A stretch of 64,000 nucleotides of DNA. Source: Adiantum capillus-veneris (Eukaryota > Streptophyta > Polypodiopsida > Polypodiales > Pteridaceae). A program made the translations under genes and the position numbers. The notes beneath the pieces are model-generated. The model made no database searches, was not told the origin of the DNA, and was given only the letters and a program-made list of their open reading frames with translations. Shown in pieces: positions 22,405 to 32,617 of the stretch (positions are counted from its first letter, which is position 1; every line of letters begins with the position of its first letter). The stretch is taken from assembly GCA_014529385.2 (NCBI GenBank), contig CM043950.1, forward strand, positions 66,726,935 to 66,790,934. The letters are read 5' to 3'.

Positions 22405-23109
22405 TCAGTCCTGTCTTAGGCGACGTGCAAATTGCATGTCCTTGGCCATGATTGTTACACGCTTGGCATGGATAGCACATAAGAATGTGTCTTCAAAGAG
22501 ACTGATCAAATAAGCCTTTGCAGCCTCCTGAATTGATTCGAGGGAAATTGCAGACATCCAAAGCTCTGTGCTTAGCTTTGTAGCACTCTTTACATGTCTG
22601 TGCAAAAGGTGCTTTCCTAATAAGCAGGTCTGCTGTCTTCTGGTAATGCCAAATCACAGCAAACGCTCGACAAAATCGTCATGTTTTTTGAGGTCGGCGT
22701 TGTGGGGCTTCTGAGCTCCTTGTGGCTTTGCTTTTTGCGGCTTCTTGTAGAATTTTGACTTTCTACGGTGCTTGGGAGGTGGCTGGGGGGCATCTTCATC
22801 TGGATCATAATCCTCATCTTCACTGCTACGCTCATCATTGTTGTGTTGATCATAAGGCATGGCACCCATTCTTATGGGCAGTGACTTGTCGGCCAGAGTG
22901 GGGCGACCTGGGCCAGATGGCCTCGGGCCCACCATATGGTTCACTGGGATGTCCTTCCCTTCCCACGGAGCACGTTCATCGGACGTGTCCGTCTTTGTTC
23001 GATCTGGGTCAGCTAGCTCTTCAGGTTGTCGATTTGCATGCATCTTCTGCTTTCTGCACGCCTCAATGGTCTTGGAATTCTTCTTTGCAGTTTGTTTTGT
23101 CCTTGCCAT
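22405..23109 (-). pseudogene. Divergent histone H3-like gene, enlarged tail, frame breaks
   Basis: The ATG at 23109 opens a frame starting MARTKQTAKK, so residues 1-7 of the mature protein equal the canonical H3 tail, with Lys at positions 4 and 9. About 95 residues of Pro-, Asp/Glu- and Lys/Arg-rich sequence follow, with an acidic SSEDEDYDPDEDAPQ block. Then comes GAQKPH, like the GVKKPH of H3, and a TGA at 22654-22656. A second frame (about 22662-22604) gives [14 protein letters not shown], matching H3 helix alphaN. The first frame then resumes at 22602 with the histone fold: [31 protein letters not shown] and ARRLRQD, ending at 22405. Tail and fold share one frame; only the alphaN segment is shifted, which implies two compensating indels. 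Loop 1 is not lengthened as in most CENH3. The gene is probably inactivated or altered, unless these are assembly errors. Confidence 0.85.
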
Positions 23110-23185
23110 CGTGAAAGTGCGTTTGGGGGCCTTCGTAGAGCTTATGCTGTTCGGTGAGGGAAGGAGTGTTATGTGTTTAAGAATT

Positions 23186-23218
23186 GGGGGGGGGGGGGGG
23201 GGGGTACCTCTTTATATA
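23186..23218 (-). promoter_or_regulatory. TATA box and poly-C leader of H3-like gene
   Basis: On the minus strand CCCTATATAAAGAG (TATATAAA at 23218-23211) lies about 100 bp before the ATG at 23109. That is the spacing expected for a core promoter with a leader of roughly 70 nt. A run of 19 C (plus-strand G, 23186-23204) lies just after it, near the predicted start site. A core promoter suggests this is more than a dead processed copy. Confidence 0.6.
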
Positions 23219-23451
23219 GGGTGGCCATATAAGGGCGGGTTCACATGGTGGAAAAGAGCCGCTAAAAGCACGAGAAAATAATCTTTTGAATTTTAAAACC
23301 ACATGAAATTGGAGAACTATTCAAACACATAGAGCGAAACGTACACTTCTAAAATTGCATAAACAATCAAACAATGCAAACGCTTGATCCAAAAAAAGAG
23401 ACCATCCAAATATGTAGATTTTCCATTTTCTTGACATTCTAAATACAACTA

Positions 23452-26306
23452 CTACCGCCTGACCCAAAATTTTCCAACCCTAGTCCTTGATGCTCGCGAC
23501 ACTGCATGCCGTGCTGCTGGACCTTGTGAGGATCTCCAACGTTCTGAGGAACAAACATGGGCCAATCGACGCGTTTCTTTTGCCAAGCGCGATGACCTTG
23601 CACGTTCAATTGACACTTTGCGTCTAAAGGTGGTGCGATAAAACCAACTGAATATTTCCTGAAGATAGCATGAGTGCACTAAACCTCCTCCATGTCTTGT
23701 ATTCTTGAAGTAGACACCCCTGGAACGATAGTGTGACTTCTCCATACCTTGCGTGCTCCAAAGATCCAATGAACCATACATGTTCATAAAATATGCGCCA
23801 TGGGCATAGAGGATGTGCTGTCCAAAAAGCCACAACACATCGATGATCAAAACTAAAGCATAGTACAGACCAAGTCGGAATAGCAACAAGCACTCACCAT
23901 ATAGTGTGTAATGCTCGATTCACCCCATGCAATGACGACTGCCTTTGTGAACTCCACCACCAAATTTTGAAATTCTTGTCGTTGCTCACTGGTTGTGCTT
24001 GCAAGTCGTAGTATCTTCATCATCTTGTCGAATAACGCCCAAACATGTTGTCGGCTAAGCACAATACTTGCATTGCTATCATTGTCCGTTGTATACTTGC
24101 AGAGATCCTTCCATAACTCCCATCCACATTCAAATGTTGATGTTCTGGAAGCAGCACCCCTTTCCTTGGACCGAACCCTCTTCAAAAAATGCCTTGCCTT
24201 TAGTCCAATCATGGACACTGGTTGGGCCACTTCCTGAATGCTTGCATTGTTCTTCTGTGCAATAATGGAGGTGTTGGTCCCATGACAACCTATTGAATTT
24301 AAGAGCCCTTCCACTTTTGAGATAGCATCAAACGACCTCTCCGCAGGCTTCATTGTAAAGGCATAATCAATATGAAGTTTTAATAAATGATCAAAGATGC
24401 ACATAAAAGCATGAAGTGTGCAAAAATGCACATTTTTGAGAGGGAAGTTAATTATAGGGTTCCATTCACCGTCTTTTGCGGCATGATTGGGATCCTCCAG
24501 CATAGGATATTGTAGAACCAAATGCTCCCACACACGTGTAATTTTTAAATTGTCATCTTCCTCTGTTTGTGCATTCCCCTTATAGCCCTTAATGCAAAAT
24601 GGATAAGGATACAGAGCTTCTGCCCCTTATTTGCACCCTAGAATGCACTTGATTGTTTTCAAATCGCCACCTAAGTGCCAATCAACTTCAAACTCCCCTA
24701 TGCCATCTACTTGGAGTTTTCCCTCAGCTAGCTGTGCCTTAATGACATCTGTTATCCACGGAATGTGTTCAAAAATCCAAGAAAGCACTCCATGGGTCTC
24801 TTTGGGAACCTCAATAGCACCAAACCTCCAAATTTCTTTCTCCGGCTGCATAGTGAAAGATGGTGCACAATCCTCGTTCATAGCTGTACGTTTTGCATGA
24901 AATAATGCCTCGTTCATGAGAGTAATACTTATCCTTTCTAATCTTCGTTTCTTCACAATCTGACACTCGTCTAGCTTGAGCACAAACTCCAACTTTGAGC
25001 CTAGCACTAAAAAATGTCCAAAATAACATAGGGAAAACCATAATTGGAAAAAAAAAGACTGCATTACTGTCGTCTCACCATTAGGTGGTACACCATAAAA
25101 ATGTAGAATTTCCATTTGAAGCCTTCTCAAATCAACAAAAATATTATTTGACATTGAGTAAGAAAATCCCTTGTTCACCCTGTCTGCACCTACGCTTGCG
25201 TTGGTACGTTTCTTAACTCCTTTGGATTGCTTGGTAAAGATGGATGAAGGCATTATCTCCTCTATGTGCAAATAGCCTCCTATTCGAAAGTACATGTCTT
25301 CGTTCGAGGCCTTCTTAGCAAGATTGACCTTAAGTGGTATAGGAAAAACATTCTCAGTAATTCCTCTTTCCCTTAAAGCATCCTTAAGGAGACCATATAA
25401 GGCAATGCATCCCTTATTACTAATTCCAACTTCATCACAAGCCTTCTGTACATCAACATCGCTCACAAGATTTGAAAACTTTTGCATCACCTCCTTTGTG
25501 ACAACATTGTTTAAATGTTCTGCATTTGGTGCTCGTAAAAGGGCTACGACATCCGATTTCTTGAGGCACAAACTTACAAAATGGATGCGATCCTCCTTCT
25601 TATGGCCACCACACAGCTCTTGGATAACATTCCTACAAGAATGAACAAAAACATTATTACAAAATTTCTACAAGAATGGACAAAAACATTACCACAGAAA
25701 CACAGATTGGAGCGTAGCAAAAATGTACCTTGTAGCTGTAACCCTTTTTTTTTCTAGCACTACCATTGGGGGCTAAAGTCTCTATGGCATTGAAGCTCCT
25801 CTTACGTTCCCTTGCACCTAAGGGGGTCTTTTTAAGATACAGATCTTATCTTCAAGCTTCGCAATCTTAGCATCCTTCTCTTCCACCTGTAGCTTAAGAG
25901 TTTCCACTTCCTCCTCCGCATGAAAGATCCGTTCGCGCAATCCACTAGTGGTATGGGAAAGAAGTTGACATTGATGCAAAGACCATTGTGTACTATCAGC
26001 TCCAATAGTTGACAATCGCTTGCATTATCCAAGAAGACCTTGCTCCCCTCTACCTACATATTGTAAGAATGAAGCAAGGCTACTGAATGTTAAGTACACA
26101 TTGATGGATGGATCATTAGGGTAGAGGTAACCATGCACCCAAAGGTCCACATTGGTGTGACCTGCAGCACGACGTTGTTGTGTAGTTTGCAAGTAATGAC
26201 GCTTTGAGGGTGCAAAGTCCTTTGGCAACTGAACATGTAGAGAAACCGTTTTCGAACTTGACAATCTTGTTGTAGATGGGAGGTTTGTAATGTCGCCTAG
26301 CTCCAT
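23452..26306 (-). pseudogene. Intron-bearing DDE-transposase-like gene
   Basis: Exon-like blocks read right to left. 26306-25818 has a globular start, one in-frame TAA at 26025-26027, and a Glu/Lys coiled coil. A basic segment follows at about 25810-25735. The main exons are 25632-25079 and 25000-23898, then 23817 to about 23452. Introns 25001-25078 (GTGAGA...CTAG, 78 bp) and 23818-23897 (GTGAGT...ACAG, 80 bp) restore sensible joins. KLDECQI (about 24980), GGDLKTIKC (about 24660), a PYPFC remnant of a C-x-x-C, and STQGMEKSHY (about 23750) are spaced like the acidic residues of an RNase-H-fold transposase. They recall an uncharacterised animal and protist transposase group with a GGD-x-K motif. 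A TAA at 24627-24629 interrupts the frame two residues after LGC. The family assignment comes from memory of the motif pattern, not from a search. Confidence 0.55.
25633..25705. repeat. Short tandem repeat in an intron
   Basis: A unit of about 36 bp beginning CTACAAGAATGAACAAAAAC recurs as CTACAAGAATGGACAAAAAC. It sits in the intron preceding the main transposase-like exons. The acceptor (CTTGTAG on the minus strand, 25633-25639) belongs to the first unit, and the second unit holds a similar unused acceptor. Confidence 0.75.
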
Positions 26307-26340
26307 GGAAAGGAGAATAAAGCTGGCCTCAAGAAAGAGT

Positions 26341-26725
26341 GGAGAGCTACAGTAGAGGCATGGAGTGAAGAGCTATGGGATGGAGAGCTTTAGGAGAGAT
26401 ACGGAGTGGAGAGGAGAGCTATGGAGTGGAGTGCTACAGGAGAGCTACGGAGTAGAGAGGAGGGCCATGGAGTGGAGAGCCATGGGAGGGAGAGATGGAT
26501 CAAAGCTATGGAGTGGACCTGCAAGAAAGAGAGGGAAGGAGGAAGCTATGGAGTGGAGAGCCAGGGGCGGGAGATCTCCAGTAAAGCTATGGAGTGGACC
26601 TGCAACAAAGAGAGGGAAGGAGGAAGTGTGTGTGCTGAAAAGTAAGAGAGAGAAGAGGGAGGGAGATGAGTGAGGGAGGGAAGGAGGTAGAGTGTGTGCT
26701 GAAAAGTAGGAGAGAGAAGAGATAG
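26341..26725. repeat. GA-rich minisatellite
   Basis: Irregular repeats of the type GGAGAGCTATGGAGTGGA, together with two larger units of about 82 bp (CTATGGAGTGGACCTGCAA.AAAGAGAGGGAAGG at about 26505 and 26587) and two copies of GTGTGCTGAAAAGTA.GAGAGAGAAG (about 26627 and 26693). The open frames within it are products of the repeat and are not genes. It would lie in the 5' leader of the minus-strand transposase-like gene. Confidence 0.85.
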
Positions 26726-26818
26726 AGAGGAGTGATTTTGGAGGGAAATAAAAAAAGGTGGGAAGTTTCAAATTTTGCAGGTCTAGCTGTGAGATTTTGA
26801 GAGAGAAAATTGATTTTT

Positions 26819-26831
26819 GAGTATATATATA
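26819..26831 (-). promoter_or_regulatory. Candidate TATA box of transposase-like gene
   Basis: On the minus strand CCTATATATATACTC lies about 515 bp upstream of the first open segment (26306). The CT-rich DNA that follows on that strand would form a long leader. The assignment is by position only. Confidence 0.35.
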
Positions 26832-26899
26832 GGTCGGGGAGAACTTTTTAGTAAAAGTGAGGTTTTTTTGATTTTTTTTTGAAAAAAGTGTTTTTTTGG

Positions 26900-27633
26900 G
26901 CTGAGGCTATGGATGCCCTTGATGATGTGACAAAAGAAAGGGGGGGAGGGTAGTTATTGTCATAAGGACCACCACTCTTTTGGGTAGAGAGAGAATTTAC
27001 CTATCCTCCCTCCTTCGCCTCTATTTCAACCTACAAAAAGCCTATGACAGCCTAAAAAAAAGCCTATGAGAATACCCTCATTCAATAGCCTTGTCTCCTA
27101 AACCACACACATTTTAGCCTTAATCCCTTAAAATTAGGGATCCTTACAAGGCCCTTTTGGGGTTCATATTTTTCCTAATGCATCATGTGTCTAAACAAGT
27201 AATATCTATAATAGCTAGTATCTAAAAAATGGCTAGGAAAATTGGATACATTCAAAGCAAGCTAGGATGTATCATTCACAAACAATAGACATATATGTTA
27301 TTTTACAAGTTCTTGAAATTAATTTTCCATTTTCCAACAAGGATTTTCAAAAAATTGCATTTGAACTCATAAAACCTTTTTATTGATTCCAATAGGTTTT
27401 TGGTTTATTATCGTACTTAAAATTTTGTGAATCGTGTCGACCAGTGTGTGTCAAGGATTTTCCATGGTATTTATTTTTTTGTTGGATGTTTGAAATTTAT
27501 TTTCTTGTTTTCAATCTCTACTTTGTGCTTTATGATTCATTTCAAGATTGGTTGCAATATGCAATTGTTACATAACTTCAGAAGATTGTGAGAGAAGACT
27601 TTGGGAGGAAACCAGTGTCTTTACGTTCCTTGA

Positions 27634-27685
<52 letters not shown>

Positions 27686-28600
27686 ACACCGTGCAAGCTC
27701 CATTGGCTATCGTTCTCCTCACATGGTTCATAGGTAGTACTCAATTTTCTTCCCCTCCTACTCATAGACAATAGGCTTATTTGAGCATGCAACGGAAAAA
27801 GCTCTAAATGTTTGAAAAAAGATCTAAAATAAAAGATCACAAATTTATTATCCCCTCAACGACATGAGTGAGAGGGACCCTCATAAACCTTTCTCCACAC
27901 AGGCTAAACAAAATTCCATGAGTTCCTACACCATGTTGTACACCTTGTGATTGGCAATTCCAAAATGATCACCACGTTGTAGGCCCATGATTGTCTTAAG
28001 AGAGGTGACTATGAAAAGAGTAGATAATATATAAAGTGAACCCTCGATCCCATCATAAGGAAAATTACAGGGGTGAGGAAAAAATTATCAATGGAGGTAC
28101 CGGGTACACTAGCCTCTAACCCTTCTGTTGTAACTGCTACCATGTAGTGATACATGACCATGTCCCTTGCATCAAAACAACGTGTGCAACATTGTTGCAA
28201 AGCCCTTGGTTTTTATGTTGGAAACCTGAAACCCTTGGTTAGATTCTAAAAAATATACTACTTAAACAACTAGGTAGATGGGTATCATCAAAGACTACCT
28301 TGCTACCAATATTGATTGTAAGCAGAGTGGTATGATGAACTTATCTACTAAACCTCGTTGGTAGTTGAGAGCTTCTTTCCTTGAAAGCACAAGTGTGAAG
28401 AGGCCAAGAAGTGACCATCAACACTTATTGAGTAGTTTGTTATGCACAAGTTGGGTTGTACCAAAAAAAAATGGTGCTTCTATAGACACAATCTGGTCTA
28501 CAGACAAAATAGGAGATATGCCCAAGTTGGAATTGTATTCAGAGGTGGATCATTTAAGCAATCATATCTCTCCATTGAGAGTAGGATTCTCACTTGATAG
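26900..28600. other. Spacer with microsatellites, no gene seen
   Basis: Mostly AT-rich DNA. A (CT)24 tract occupies 27636-27683. Frames overlapping it are repeat artefacts. Nothing else could be recognised. Confidence 0.5.
27636..27683. repeat. (CT)24 microsatellite
   Basis: Uninterrupted CT dinucleotides. Confidence 0.97.
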
Positions 28601-28610
28601 GTAGACCATG

Positions 28611-28675
28611 CATGTCTATTACAAAATCAAATCATCATATGTAGTGCATGCATTTTATACATAGAACCAACGATA

Positions 28676-28714
<39 letters not shown>

Positions 28715-28920
28715 AAATATATATATAGTGCCTACAAACATAGTCATATGCAACAAGAGAAAGAAAATATGGTGCATGCAAACAAGAGATAGGCAAACCA
28801 AATGTCTGCTACAAAATCAAATCATTATCTGCAATGCATGCACCTTGTACATAAAACCAATGATATATATAGTGCCCACATACGCAGACATATGCAACAA
28901 GAGAAAGCAAATATACCAGC
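28611..28920. repeat. Tandem duplication with (AAAT)n expanded in one copy
   Basis: Two copies, at about 28611-28772 and 28799-28920, share CTACAAAATCAAATCAT, a GCATGCA..TTGTACAT block, AACCAA.GATATA and CATATGCAACAAGAGAAAG. In the first, the GATATA position has grown into about ten AAAT units (28675-28715). In the second, the same place reads GATATATATAG. Confidence 0.85.
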
Positions 28921-29900
28921 CTCAATTCTATTGATTAAAAGAGTAAATCTATGTGTAACTCCTCCAGAAGCTTGAATAAGAGAATTATCAATAAAAATCA
29001 GTGGAAACAAACAAGATTTTACCTATTTTGAAGAATCTTGCGACTCCACTGCATGTGAATACCACCTTACTTTAGATCCTATGACTTGATGATTATCAAG
29101 TAGCAAAGTGACCGACAATTGGCAACGATGTCCTTGACAAAGTATCTTGCATCATAGCGGAAGCATAAAAACTGCTTGGGTGGAATGAAGTCTCCCGTAT
29201 TGGGATGGCTTGTATTAAGCTCATATAAAAAGATTTATGATCCCTTTGAAGTTGGCTACATGAATTGACTCAATGGTTTTATCCAATACCATTAAGTACC
29301 TTGCACTATCCATAATTGACATTGATACAACACAATTCGACCTTGTCATATGAACTAGTATCGTAATAATTCCAATGCCCCAGTCCCAAGTGTCGTGTCA
29401 TAGATCCTAAATCAATGAGCAGGGCATTGGGATGGGATTGAATCCATGCTTCTTGTTATGGCATTCAAAGCACCTTGTGCCCGAGTCATCGCAAAATCCA
29501 ACAGCCAATGCTCGCTTGAGAGTGAATCTTAATTTGATTGTGAAGTGCTTGCTTGGTCTGGTGCATTGTCATGGATTATGATATCCTTAAGAGTGATTTT
29601 AGATACCCTGCAAAACCCATTGGCTTGGTTCATGCCACCACCTAGTGAAAGACCGATCATACACACTCACAACTTTTCCCCAAGTTTGTATGCTGATAGC
29701 ATATCTCAAACTTTGGAAGCTGCGATTTCATATCCATAAAATTGAATCCTTGCTTCACATACTGATAACGCACTAATGAACCTTGGTTGGGTGTCTAGGC
29801 TTGGAGCATTTTTACGCCTCTTGAGAGACACACATGCCATGCATGATAAAAATTGCAAGCGTCAAGCCATAATAGCCAACAACATCGCCAAAACAAGCCA
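28921..29900. other. No recognisable gene
   Basis: Short frames only (for example 29545-29739). No domain or repeat recognised. Confidence 0.4.
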
Positions 29901-29914
29901 CTTTGGATCTAAAA

Positions 29915-30135
29915 CAACATTATCAAAACAAGTGGGCTCTATATCTGGCACAATCATTTCCTTATATGCACAATGACAAGCCACATACATAGCATAAGTC
30001 AATCTCTCCACAAGATTCCTTACTCTTCTAGATATAGTGGTCCAAGAGCTACCAAGGCCCCTATTGTTTGTGTACATCCTTTGTCCACATGGAGTCTTAA
30101 TAGAGGATATATCATACTCCTCAAGACTTGTTGTA
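29915..30135. repeat. First copy of a diverged 220-bp direct repeat
   Basis: Starts AAAACAAGTGGGCTCTATATC and ends near CTCAAGACTTGTTG. It matches 31138-31352, with shared blocks AAGCCACATA, TGGTCCAAGA and CATGGAGTCTTAATAGAG. A minus-strand frame of 99 codons (30161-29862) spans it but is not recognised. Confidence 0.75.
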
Positions 30136-30424
30136 AGCCACTTATTTCCAGCAATACACAATGCTCCTCAATGGAGAAAAAGGACATGCTTTAATGTAGT
30201 GCTAGCAATACTCCATGCGCCAAAATCTGTGTGGATTTTTGATACCATCTCATGGAAACTAGAGGCACCATAGGAAGTTGGATGTGTCTGCAACTAACTC
30301 TTTTGCTGATATAAAAATGCTTAGAAGGAAGGAGCTCCAAAGGTGAAAAAGGAACCCCAAATCAAGCTGCGACAATGCAACCTACGATGAATAGTTTTCT
30401 TGATGCATGAAATCGATACGCCAT

Positions 30425-30578
<154 letters not shown>

Positions 30579-30699
30579 TTGAAGAAACAATCTTGCCAAA
30601 ACACACAATGTTGGCACTGCCTCACAAGAGCAACTTCAGTTTCTTAGCTCTACATTCCCTCTTCCAGTTCCCTCTTAAAGAACATGCTGAGTTCAAGAC

Positions 30700-31129
30700 T
30701 TGTAGAATAGATATTGGTCTCTTGACATTGTTCCTACGATGTTAAAAACTCTTGTGTGTGTGCGCGTGCGCGAACGTAATAAGAGGTAACTAAAATAACC
30801 TTTCTATCACCCAAGTGTGGTAAATTGGTTATCCCAATTTCCCCCGGAGTATCAGGTCTTGAGTTCAAGACTTGAGGGTTCTGTATATAGGGATCAAAAA
30901 GGAAATTTTGGTGCACATAGGTGACTTCTTCCTAGTACTAGTAGTGAATCCCTTGGGTCTACGCACTAACCATTAGCATTGTGTTTAAACGTATGAACCC
31001 GTCTACAACCAATTATATTCTTTCGTTTGATAAGGGCATAAAACCCTACATCCCATTGGCATCGAGAGTAGTCATCTCCTCCCCTCGTTCTTAGCCTCAA
31101 TTTTAGCTCGATCACTTTAGATCTCTAAC
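30700..31129 (-). mobile_element. Possible LTR start on the minus strand
   Basis: Read on the minus strand, TTTTGAGGAGGA, a purine-rich tract (about 31141-31130), is followed by TGTTAGAGATCTAAAG from 31129, the layout of a polypurine tract and LTR start. No matching partner LTR was found and the far end is not defined. A primer-site-like sequence at 33732-33716 on the same strand could belong to the same element. Confidence 0.3.
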
Positions 31130-31137
31130 ATCCTCCT

Positions 31138-31352
31138 CAAAACAAGTGGGCTCTACATCCGGCACAATCTTTGCATTATATGGACAATGTCAAGCCACAT
31201 AGCTGGCATAAAGTAATCTTTGGTTTCCTTACTCTCCTAGAAATGGTGGTCCAAGATCACTTATAAGTGTCCTATTTTTTGCATGCACCCTTCTTGCACA
31301 TGGAGTCTTAATAGAGGGTATACCAAACTCCTTATCAAGACTTGCTTAGAGA
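31138..31352. repeat. Second copy of the 220-bp direct repeat
   Basis: Matches 29915-30135 over most of its length, with small indels. It sits just inside the candidate polypurine tract on the minus strand, so the pair may mark two related element 3' ends. Confidence 0.75.
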
Positions 31353-32441
31353 CATAAGTTACTATAATCATGACTTGAAATCAAATTTGGCATCATCAAC
31401 TTTTCCTTTCCCTTTCCTTGACGAGCAGTTTACTTAAAACCTACGACTATCACACCTGCCATATTCTTTAAATCAACCCCACGATCACCTGTTATAGCAT
31501 CATAATAACTCTCTTAATTAATCCAAAACCATAGCCTTGCTCACCCTTACTTGATGCGTGAGAGGCTTATAACATTTGTGCCCTTTTTAATCAAGGGTAT
31601 TGCCAACAAACACACATTCTTCAAGTTTCAGATCACTTATGTAGCACATGCCTATAACCAATGCATCGTAACATTTCAAGGTGTGTCAAATCATGTTTTT
31701 GCAAGAGAAGTTCTTCTCAATGCCCTAGACCTGTGTGAAGCAACAGAGTGGTGTAAATATAACACCCCTTCTCAGCACCTAATGCTGAATAAACTGCATG
31801 AAGTTGAAGATGTGAGACAAATGAGGAAGATGTCTGTGCAATGTTTGCAGCAACAGTCTAGGGTGTCCCAAACCTCTGAGAGATCTCCATGGTAAAGTGC
31901 AGTCACGAGCAGTGTAGCAAATTGTTATACTCCGCCCATATAGGGTGAAGATACTACGTGTGAAGGTCCCGAACTGAGTGTGAACATAACTCCTTGTCGT
32001 GAAAGAAGTGCCAATAGACCTTCAAGTGTCCTGCCCAATAGGATCTATGGTGTCTGTAGTCAAACTGTCTGGAGAAAGTAAGGAAGCCCAAGAACTGTCA
32101 TGAGTATAACTGGAAGCTTGTCAATGCATGAACCTGCAACCAAGTGTGGCCAGATGGCTAAGCTATGTAAAACTCCAAGATGGCAAGATGTAGCAATCTA
32201 TACCGTAAATGTCTCCTAAAACAAGGAAAGCCATAGCAATCTGCGATGTGAAGATCCTCTGAGAAGAGGAAAGGCCAAACCAATCTGTCTGCGCCATCTT
32301 GCCTTTATCTCGGCCTCCAATCCTCCGGTGTGAAACAAAATAGAATACGCGCCAACATCACCACCAAACCGCATCTCGGTGTGGCTCTCAATGTAAATGA
32401 GCTGAGAGTGGCTCTCTGCCCAGGTCGCGGGATAATTCTAC
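31353..32441. other. No recognisable gene
   Basis: A plus-strand frame at 31551-31895 is not recognised. The remainder shows no domain, repeat or RNA signature that I can support. Confidence 0.4.
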
Positions 32442-32515
32442 TGTAAGGTTATTAAGGGTGAGTGTAAGCAACTCTGAGTGTAAGGTTATCAAGGGTGAGT
32501 GTAAGCAACTCTGAA
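32442..32515. repeat. Two tandem 37-bp units
   Basis: TGTAAGGTTATTAAGGGTGA at 32442 recurs at 32479 with a single early difference, and the similarity runs to 32515. Confidence 0.95.
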
Positions 32516-32617
32516 GGTAGCAATCTAGATGATCAGGAGTGTAGAAGAGCAACTACACTACCATCCAAGCCAAGCTGTGGGTGACTCCGAATGTAGTTGC
32601 GTACTCGCATCTTGCGA

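Noticed and set aside
22624-22660. A 32-bp intron between the H3-like tail and alphaN (GTCGAG...CCAG)
   Set aside because: Far shorter than plant introns can be; frame change by indels is simpler.
22405-23109. Interpretation of the H3-like gene as CENH3
   Set aside because: The tail begins with canonical ARTKQTA, loop 1 is not lengthened, and the alpha2 to C-terminal segment is closer to ordinary H3; not excluded, but not supported.
22722-23281. Plus-strand frames opposite the H3-like gene
   Set aside because: No domain match, while the minus strand encodes recognisable H3 segments.
26365-26771. Three overlapping frames in the GA-rich minisatellite
   Set aside because: All three frames are open because of the repeat; no frame is favoured and no start context is visible.
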